DNA of 64,000 nucleotides from Thereva unica (Eukaryota; Arthropoda; Insecta; Diptera; Therevidae), in NCBI GenBank assembly GCA_949987705.1, contig OX465283.1, forward strand, positions 137,108,101 to 137,172,100. The letters are read 5' to 3'. The notes under the pieces were generated by a model. That model saw nothing but the letters and a program-made list of their open reading frames with translations, was not told the DNA's origin and made no database searches. Made by a program: the position numbers and the translations under genes. This document shows positions 58,701 through 64,000 of this stretch, piece after piece. The first letter of the stretch is position 1, and each line of letters opens with the position of its first letter.

Positions 58701-61700
58701 TCAGTCAATAGCTAAAACTTTATTTAAATTATTTCTGAAAATAAAGCCGGTGAATAATAAAATTGAAGAAATTATAACAGATTTGCTCTACAATATCGGG
58801 AAGAACTCAATCAAATCTACAGGAAACATCAATGTAAGTAATTAATGTAGATACTTTTTACACTTTTAACTTCTAGTTGTTGCGGCCTCTGCTAATAGGG
58901 TTCTCTTCCACGTTTTTCTGGGTCTTCAACTTAACGGGTTCCTTGCGGATTCCAGTTAAGGGTCGGTTTGGCTAGATTTTCGGTTTCGCGTCGCAAGGTT
59001 TGGCCAATCCAATTCCATTTCCTTCGTCAGAATTGGTCGTCTATCCTTTCTTGGCCGGCACGTCGCCGTAGCTCTTCATTTGAAATTCGATCTTGCCAGA
59101 GGATTTTTAGTATACGACGTAGGCATCTGTTGATGAGAAAACTTGTAGACGCCTTGGGATGAATTGGGTAACTTTCCATGTTTCGCAACCATACAAAAGA
59201 ACTTTGGAAAGCAATTTGGTGTTAATTAAGATCTCCGCTGATTCCATATACGAGACAGGCGTGAATAGTTAATAGCGAATAACTGCTACCATCAAATGGT
59301 GGTCATTTCTTGTGTCTACTCCCCTAAAGCTCCTAACATCCTCTATAATAGTTCTCCATCTGCGGCTGATTTCCACGTGATCTATCTGGTTTCTCGTTAT
59401 GCTATCGGGCGATATCCAGGTTTCTCTGACCCTATGTCATGGAACGACGTCATTTTAGTTGAAGAAAGTGACGTATCAGTCAAATCACGACTTTCACTAC
59501 AGAAGCCTAAATTCAACTTCGCATTTCCATTTTAGGTCCCTGTGCTGAAAGTCGTAATTCGACCAAAACGTTACTTTGATGAAAATCTCGATGTACATCA
59601 CGATGTACGATGTACATGTTTGATGAAAATCTCGATGTACATCCAATTTGACCGTGTATTGGGGCCTTTAAGCACAGGGGCGCTTGGGTATATTCTTGTT
59701 ATAAAAGTAAGTTCCACCTACTATGAGTTGGTGGGAGCTACAGAATTCTACCATTGCTGTTAGTGACCTGGCCTATGCCTTGTTGTTCAAGGCCGGTGTT
59801 GTTGGGGCCGATCTGTGCGTTTAAAGGCCCCCATACACTGTCAAATTGGATGTACATCCAAAATTTCATCAAACCCATAAGCGCAACGAGTTTTGATCGG
59901 TCGACCGGCCCACAATCGATAGTTTTGGTTGTACATCCGCCCTTCGATGTACATCCAATTTGACCGTGCATGGGGGCCTTTAGTCACCTATCAAAACAAT
60001 GATCTCTCCCCTTGGAATAGGGGGAAAACCTCATTCATTCGCATATAGAACTCGTCTTTGATGTCAGGGTCTGCGTCTTCAGTTTGAGCGTAGCATTGGG
60101 CTACCGTAGTACTTCTTAGTCTGGTACGCAGGCGCAGGGTAATAATCCTGACCAGCTAATGAGGCTGGACTTGGCCTCTTTGGTAAGTATTACGCCAATG
60201 CCACTCCTACGGCTTTCAGTTTCATTTCTGCCAGAATAAAAGAAGGACTCATCGTTTGGGCAGATATGTTCCCCCGCATGATCTGATCTCGTCCCATGAC
60301 CTTGATTTTATAGCGGTTCATCTTGTTGAGGACTTCATCTGGCCGTCCATCTGCAGGCAATGCTCTTTTATTCCTTGATCCGATGTGTGTCCTAGTTCGA
60401 AAAACAAAGGTCACGTCATGTAGTACATCCGGTTCCATTGACATTGATTTGCCGCTTCGTAGCAATGGGAGCGGGTTGCTAACCCTCAGTTCAACCGTCT
60501 TGAAACTGCTTTGTGGCGCAGATAACTCGCTATTCGACCGTCTCTCTTTAGCTCCTTTCGAAGAAGTACTCCAGGTGGGATTAGGACTTGCTAACGGAGC
60601 TGCTAGGTGTTTCTTCTGCAGTGACTCTTCTCGGGTTTTGGTAGAAATGGCAAATCGGGTGCCACTACTTTCCGAGGTCTTTGCTAGCCGTTCGCCCCCC
60701 AATATTTAGAATTTTCTTATAATTAAAATAATAATTGATTAAATTAAAAATATGAAATAGTTTGGATTATTCCATATTAATATTAATAAAATTATTTTAT
60801 TTTGCAGGCTATATGGGAAATTCTGAATTTGCTATCTTTTTACCAAGAAAATGACATTGTTTCAGTTGTTCGTGGTTTTCGTTCCGTACAAGCGTGCATT
60901 TTACTAAACTTGCTCAAAGATTTTTTACCAAAATCTGCATCGTCATCAACTTCATCTTTAAAAATAAAAAGTAATAAAATTAAATATTATATTTTATTCG
61001 GTTTTAAAAATATATTTTTTTACAGTTTCAGATATAAATCTTACAGATTCTTTGTTAACATCATCTGAAATTAAAACAAGATTTGATTTGATCCTCGATC
61101 GCTGCTCTCAATTCTTTATCGGATCACCCTTGTCTTATAAACCAACCTCCAAAGAACTAGAATTATTTGAACAAATTATTGCTCTTGGTATATCTGGGAA
61201 TATTCGTAGCCAAACGCTTATTTCTTGGGGTTTGCTACCGTCACGATCTACTGAACTAAGATCCTCCATAATAAATGAATTATGGCGTGTATTTAGGAAT
61301 GATTCTATGTCACCCCTTACATATGATGGCAAAACAATTAAATCTTTACTATGGTCATGCTTATATCAACAGTCCGACAACAATTTAATAAATGAGGAGT
61401 GCTGTGAGAATTTATCGAATCTTTGTAAAAAATTTGCTATATCGAAAAATGATTTAACTTACTTTGAAACTGATGTTGATAAACTCGAATTCAATAGAGA
61501 AAATTGTTTAACAAAACAAAAACCGGCAATAGAAAGAATTATTTATAAATATGAGTCTATAGCGAATTCATGCATTGAATCGTCAATGACGATAACGAGG
61601 AATGCAACAGAATTGCAGGTTTGTCTGGTAAAATTGTTTTAATTTATTGATAATATTATTTATAACGAAAACTTTAGAATTCAGAAAGAAAAATACTTAT

Positions 61701-62843
61701 GAATCAAATGAAGGAATATGATGAGAGCTTTATATATCAAGATTGGGTATCCATAATTGAGAAAATGACTCACGAAGGTGCGCCATGGTACTGTGAGAAA
61801 AATTATCCCAGGTAATTTTTTTTTATTTTGCAGAAAACCTAACTATTATTAAAATAAAATAAATACTAATTTGTTGAATAATAATTAATAAAATTGATTT
61901 TAAAATTTCATCACAGATCGTGGGAATTGGATGACACCGAAGGTCCATCGAGAGTTCGTGTACGTTTACGACGCTACCATTTAGATATTGATCCGCGATT
62001 TTTAATGCTAGATGCCGAAGAATCATTTCAAGAAAAGATTCGACCTTTAGAATATCTAATTTCTGCTCATGACCAACATTTAAACTTCTCATTAAATTCT
62101 CGCATACTTTACAATTTCCCATCGAAATATCTTCCAGTAGATGGAGAAATTGATGGAGAATTACTAATAACTGATGAAAAACTATATTTTGTTGCAACAT
62201 ATCGTTGTAAATTTTATTACCTATCCTGTGATATAAAAAGTATCACAGAAATCTGGTTAAGACGCTATCAACATCAAGAAAAGGCATTTGAAATTCTACT
62301 CGATTCGAATAAATCAAAATTTTTCGCTCTTGAAAATATCGATGATTTTAAAATAATAAAAGAAATATTAGCAGATAAAATTATTCAGTGTCCAGATCAA
62401 ACTAAATTACTAATTGTTACGCAACAATGGCGTGAAGGTCTGCTCACTAATTGGGAATACTTAATGACACTGAATCAATTGTCTGGAAGAACATATAATG
62501 ACTTAATGCAGTATCCAGTATTTCCATGGATTTTATCGAATTTCAATTCGGATTTTCTGGATTTGAAAGATGAAAAGAATTTTAGGAAATTAGAAAAACC
62601 AATTGCTGTACAACATAAGCAAAATGAACTGCATTATATCAATAATTATACGGTAATTTATGGTAGCAATAATAATGTTTTATTAAATATAAATTTTTTA
62701 GTACATTAACAATACGATGTCGACAATGGGAACATTACAACTGAAGCCGTATCACTACAGTTCACATTATTCAAATTCCGGCACTGTTTTGCATTTCTTA
62801 GTTCGAGTTCCACCCTTTACTAGTTACTTTCTTCGATATCAAG
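37736..62843 (+). CDS. mv: LYST / mauve, lysosomal trafficking regulator (BEACH protein), 3' end outside window
   Basis: Eighteen exons: 37736-37819, 37883-37950, 38217-38574, 41739-44499, 52417-53058, 53110-53295, 53353-53615, 53674-54444, 54503-54680, 54736-54854, 56788-57901, 57976-58214, 58273-58833, 60808-60970, 61026-61618, 61678-61811, 61917-62652, 62702-62843. All phases join, giving about 3,037 residues. LYST hallmarks are [11 protein letters not shown] (exon 5), [15 protein letters not shown] and [11 protein letters not shown] (concanavalin-like fold, exons 7-8), LFARVVEL (exons 10/11), [12 protein letters not shown], the PH-BEACH start [18 protein letters not shown] (exon 17), and the BEACH start [31 protein letters not shown] followed by [19 protein letters not shown]. 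The rest of BEACH and the WD40 repeats lie beyond 64000. LYST controls the size and fission of lysosome-related organelles. Exon 3 may hide a 51-bp in-frame intron (38414-38464). Introns are 51-66 bp or very long, and the long ones are full of transposons. The start context is AACATGG. Confidence 0.93.
38722..39800 (-). mobile_element. RTE-like LINE, group A, RT half
   Basis: Minus-strand frame 39567-38830 contains [48 protein letters not shown] (RT motif A), TGVRQGDA, and [16 protein letters not shown] (catalytic box read FADN). 39800-39640 carries the preceding [14 protein letters not shown] region. A CTTCTT run at 38741-38753 lies within the thumb. It sits in LYST intron 3, antisense to the gene. 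Confidence 0.82.
40029..41097 (-). mobile_element. hAT-family DNA transposon remnant, copy 2
   Basis: Ends TAGTGGTCGCAATACCG and CGGTTTGCGACCCCTA are inverted relative to each other, with internal AATACCGG blocks as in copy 1 but in opposite orientation. The broken VESE...SS transposase C-terminus lies around 40300-40230 on the minus strand. Flanks TTAAATAC (40021-40028) and TTAAATAT (41098-41105) form an 8-bp duplication with one mismatch, as expected for hAT. It lies in LYST intron 3. Confidence 0.83.
41098..41738. other. Remainder of LYST intron 3
   Basis: No feature recognised apart from TCGGTCTCTTTTATTCGGTC words at 41130-41165. Confidence 0.4.
44500..45164. other. Start of LYST intron 4
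   Basis: AT-rich, featureless. A short TTAGGTTAGGTTAG run at 45151-45164 abuts the LINE to its right and may be that element's tail. Confidence 0.4.
45165..45535 (-). mobile_element. LOA/I-group LINE 3' end
   Basis: The minus-strand frame reads [36 protein letters not shown] and [14 protein letters not shown]. This is the HC-x-C-x2-C-type ending after the RNase H domain of LOA/R1/I-type LINEs. It ends near the TTAGGTTAGG run. Confidence 0.72.
45580..46425 (-). mobile_element. LOA-type LINE ORF1 (gag-like), split by another LINE
   Basis: On the minus strand 46420-46209 reads [19 protein letters not shown], then [16 protein letters not shown] in the neighbouring frame. The reading resumes at 45752 with [20 protein letters not shown] and WKVPKAEEP to 45580. 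These match the nucleic-acid-binding ORF1 of LOA-like elements. The break is caused by the 444-bp insertion at 45765-46208. Confidence 0.68.
45765..46208 (+). mobile_element. 5'-truncated LINE 3' end with 12-bp target duplication
   Basis: Plus-strand frames read [41 protein letters not shown] and [13 protein letters not shown], ending in GATGATGAT. The duplicated target GAACTCCATGAC lies at 45753-45764 and 46209-46220. This is target-primed insertion caught in full. Confidence 0.88.
46426..46929. other. LYST intron 4, unrecognised
   Basis: No motif or repeat recognised. Confidence 0.4.
46930..47246. repeat. Tandem satellite, 81-bp unit, plus shorter repeat
   Basis: Three units of about 81 bp each carry GATTGTAAACACGAACTG, then CTTTTGCCGCAGTAAAATAT and CCAATTTGAACTGCG. 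Because 81 is a multiple of three, the reverse strand shows an open frame repeating [10 protein letters not shown] every 27 residues; it is not a gene. From about 47190 a shorter unit follows (CTTACATTTTTTGAGGGAG ... GAGAGATATTT), which continues at 49346-49460 on the far side of the Harbinger insertion. Confidence 0.78.
48139..48761 (-). pseudogene. Pif1-type helicase fragment, frameshifted
   Basis: Two overlapping minus-strand frames make one domain. 48761-48531 reads [17 protein letters not shown] and [11 protein letters not shown] (Walker A). 48735-48139 continues [47 protein letters not shown] (Walker B, DE), LQQITG and [11 protein letters not shown] (motif III). A single-base shift sits at the Walker A motif, and the C-terminal helicase motifs are absent. 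Such helicases drive strand separation in Helitron-type elements, and related Pif1-like genes occur in other transposons. The source element is not determined. It is inside the Harbinger derivative. Confidence 0.78.
48813..48867. repeat. Decamer array ACGGGACTNA
   Basis: Six consecutive near-perfect 10-bp units (ACGGGACTTA, ACGGGACTAA, ACGGGACTGA and so on) lie between the helicase fragment and the Harbinger ORF. Confidence 0.85.
49346..49460. repeat. Continuation of the satellite right of the Harbinger insertion
   Basis: Units like TTACATTTTTCGAGGGAGGT, AAATTTT-TACTG and GAGAGATACTTC repeat about three times and match the sequence at 47190-47243. Confidence 0.7.
49700..49850 (+). mobile_element. 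J1 LINE 3' tail
   Basis: ACTACTACAAAAGGTGATTCC, TAAGCTTAGTTTATCACATA then AAAAAA corresponds to the J1 end at 63320-63358. Everything upstream of the tail is diverged. LYST intron 4. Confidence 0.65.
49851..51045. other. LYST intron 4, AT-rich and unrecognised
   Basis: Nothing recognised on either strand. Confidence 0.45.
51050..51365. repeat. Diverged direct repeat, period about 140-150 bp
   Basis: The core GTGACCTATCGAGTAACA recurs at 51068, 51213 (GTGACCTGTCGAGTAACA) and 51340 (TGACCTATCGAGTTTCA). Companion words GGTGTGCCTGGGCCAAA / GGGGTGCCTGTCCAAAT and TTAGTACT / GTAGTACTTACG recur in the first two units. Confidence 0.6.
51366..52416. other. End of LYST intron 4, with a J1 tail
   Basis: 52160-52270 (plus strand) matches the J1 3' end (AAGCTTACTACTAGACATGC, GACATGACATTAAGGGTGATTCC, then an A-rich end). 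A minus-strand open frame at 52033-51758 ([18 protein letters not shown]) may be a transposon scrap but was not identified. The intron ends at TTGTCTTCCAG, 52416. Confidence 0.5.
54865..56752. mobile_element. Inverted about 150-bp repeats enclosing an RTE copy, filling LYST intron 10
   Basis: The left arm starts ATTAGTCTAGTGGATAGCGG, then CTCCGAATTCTTTCGGACAG, GGGAAATTTGG, AAAAGTTATA and TGATGTGTGCTTTT. The right arm, reversed, repeats all these blocks in the same order from 56752 down to about 56586. Arms differ by substitutions and small indels. TAGTCTAGTGGATAGC resembles a tRNA A box, so the arms could be two inverted SINE copies instead of the ends of one DNA transposon. Only about 10 bp of original intron remains on the left and about 35 bp on the right. 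Confidence 0.72.
55014..56440 (-). mobile_element. RTE-like LINE (group B), endonuclease half with AAG tail
   Basis: Minus strand: 56337-56095 reads [37 protein letters not shown] and [13 protein letters not shown]. 56022-55587 reads [29 protein letters not shown] and [15 protein letters not shown] (endonuclease ends). A charged linker follows to a run of AAGAAGAAGAAG at about 55035-55021. No RT domain follows, so the copy ends after the linker. It lies between the inverted repeats in LYST intron 10. Confidence 0.83.
59456..59670. repeat. Composite of two MITE ends inside RTE-C
   Basis: 59456-59565 contains CACGACTTTC and GTCCCTGTGCTGAAAGTCGT, like the 8117-8336 element. 59576-59667 contains GATGTACATCCAATTTGACC and GTGTATTGGGGCCTTTAA, the right end of the Harbinger MITE. 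The two appear merged. Confidence 0.6.
59824..59980. mobile_element. Harbinger MITE, 157 bp
   Basis: AAGGCCCCCATACACTGTC at the left and GACCGTGCATGGGGGCCTT at the right are inverted and match the ends of the larger element at 47247-49343. GGATGTACATCC words stand just inside. TTA precedes and TTTA overlaps the right end. It is non-coding and inserted into RTE-C. Confidence 0.8.
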
Positions 62844-64000
62844 GTAAGTTTTAGTGTATTTTTGGGTTTGTTAATTCTCAATCACTATTATTTCTTAATT
62901 TTAATTTTTTTAGCAATTTCGAATTTTTATTTTAACTTTAACATCTTCGTTTATACTGATTCGTCGATTCGTATATTGGGTTTGATATTAAGAAACCTTA
63001 TGCCTCCACACTAACATTTCTCCCGCAATACAAGACTTGTCCGCTCGGCTCATTGTTACATTTTACAGCCCTTATCTTCGCGCACTCTCTGGTTTAGAAA
63101 TTCGCTTATAACAAGAACAACTCGACTGTGGAACAACTTACCACAGTCAATATTCCCGAACTCATTCAACAACCAAAAGTTCAAACGTAAAGCTCACCAC
63201 CATCTCCTCCAACCCCACCCGACTCATTCCAATCTATCCTGTCTTTCTCTCTATCCTTCGAGCTAACCTTACTACTAAACATTGCAACATGAAGTGTACA
63301 ACATGACGTACTAGTAGTACAAAAGGTGACACCTAAGCTTAGACTACCACATAAAAAAATTACGAAATTACTTTAAATCTATTAAACTATTAAACTAATA
63401 CAGAGCAATATATCGGTGTGTCCTTTGATACACTGGCCTCAGACAAGGAGACTCAGTATCCACCTCAATGTTTAATATTTTATTAGAAAAAGCGGTCGCA
63501 TTCGCAGAACCTGACATAACCAAAAAGCATAAAGATATCACGCTTAAGCTGGGTAGGACATGTAATGAGAATGCCTGAAGAAGCGCCCCCAAAAATCCTG
63601 CTCTTCCAAACGTCAGTGAAAAGAAGGTCACAGGGAAGATCTAGATAGAGATATAGGACGACATCAATGTACGTACAGTACCGAGTACTTTGGAAACAAA
63701 TTCTTGAGGAGGCCTAGACTCACAGATGGCTGTAGCCAATGATGATGATGCTGATGTCAACTCCGACGTTATTCGTATCACCAGGATCATACAGGCAAGA
63801 ATGTATTTTTCAATTCCCCATTCCACCAAATCTGTAAAGCCTAAGCTGAACAGATGGTTTAATCAGGAGTGCATGAACGCAATCAAAGAAGCCGCCTTCA
63901 GAGCGTACAAGATTTCCCCCGAGTGAATCGCATCGTCCTGAGTACTCCAACTAAGAAATTCCTGTAAATCCATAAGGGGCCATCCATAAATTACGTCACA
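62844..64000 (+). other. LYST intron 18 (incomplete) with LINE and MITE pieces
   Basis: The donor AG|GTAAGT at 62844 opens an intron that runs past the window. It contains the J1 3' end at 62960-63360 and RTE-like scraps at 63500-63735 ending in a GATGATGATG tail. A J1 linker follows at 63736-63925 (RIIQARMYFSIPHSTKSVKP, WFNQECMNAIKEAAF), the same segment as 12260-12160. At 63976-64000 is the start of a GGGGCCATCCATAAATTACG element like the one at 23225. Confidence 0.7.
62960..63360 (+). mobile_element. J1 LINE 3' end
   Basis: Frames read TRTTRLWNNLPQSIFPNSFN and then the untranslated end with TGCAACATGAAGTGTACAAC, TAGTAGTACAAAAGGTGACA, CCTAAGCTTAGACTACCACA and TAAAAAAA. This is the cleanest J1 tail in the window. 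Confidence 0.8.

Larger units (their letters stand above)
58880..60702 (-). mobile_element. RTE-like LINE (group C), interrupted by MITEs
   Basis: Minus strand order: 60702-60000 a leader and endonuclease start ([40 protein letters not shown]). 59823-59671 reads [14 protein letters not shown] and [11 protein letters not shown]. 59440-59294 reads [20 protein letters not shown] and [19 protein letters not shown]. 59290-58880 is an RT C-terminal piece (GNGIGLAKP, a damaged relative of the usual WIGH block). Two insertions, 59824-59980 and 59456-59670, split the endonuclease. Most of RT is deleted. It lies in LYST intron 13. Confidence 0.8.

Noticed and set aside
62914..62990. Possible next LYST exon after TTTTTTAG
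   Set aside because: The translation does not continue the BEACH domain (expected Asp-Gln-Ser-Phe-like sequence) and soon meets a stop; the next exon must lie beyond the window.

Overview
This is insect nuclear DNA, most likely from a fly (Diptera). The evidence is AT-rich sequence, spliced genes with many 51-66 bp introns, a Rab1 protein almost identical to the fly protein as I know it, and a dense load of LINE, SINE, hAT, Harbinger and foldback-type elements. The order is inferred; the species cannot be told from the window. There are no rRNA genes, no intact tRNA genes and no CRISPR arrays.

Five host genes are readable. From left to right: (1) the first two coding exons of a secreted NPC2/MD-2-type lipid-binding protein on the minus strand (3358-3062), whose remaining exons lie outside the window or were not found; (2) a complete exocyst subunit Sec10/EXOC5 on the minus strand, 8 exons, 714 aa; (3) head to head with it, about 0.8 kb away, a complete Rab1 GTPase on the plus strand, 6 exons, 205 aa; (4) an intronless XRCC4-like gene for DNA end joining on the minus strand, 289 aa; (5) a very large BEACH-domain gene, LYST (Drosophila mauve), on the plus strand, with 18 exons visible (about 3,037 residues). 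It is cut at the right window edge inside the BEACH domain. Sec10, Rab1 and LYST all act in membrane traffic, but nothing here shows they are co-regulated apart from the shared Sec10/Rab1 promoter interval.

Almost everything else is transposon sequence, concentrated in the long introns of Sec10 (4.9 kb), Rab1 (5.9 kb) and LYST (3.2, 7.9, 1.9 and 2.0 kb) and in the intergenic gaps. RTE-like LINEs occur as three sequence groups, here called A, B and C. A Jockey/CR1-like LINE, called J1, occurs in ten or so pieces. A tRNA-headed SINE is present in three copies, and its 3' end resembles the J1 tail. Two hAT copies, a foldback-like element with a 9-bp target duplication, a PIF/Harbinger element with TTA target duplication, and several small inverted-repeat elements complete the set.

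Many insertions are nested, so their relative ages can be read. A SINE sits inside RTE-A, small inverted-repeat elements sit inside RTE-B and RTE-C, a LINE 3' end with a 12-bp target duplication sits inside a LOA-like ORF1, and the Harbinger element sits inside a tandem satellite. The least ordinary object is that Harbinger element: it holds the N-terminal part of a Harbinger ORF plus a frameshifted Pif1-type helicase fragment. I found no previously undescribed biochemical system. The interest lies in transposon architecture and in the invasion of the LYST gene.
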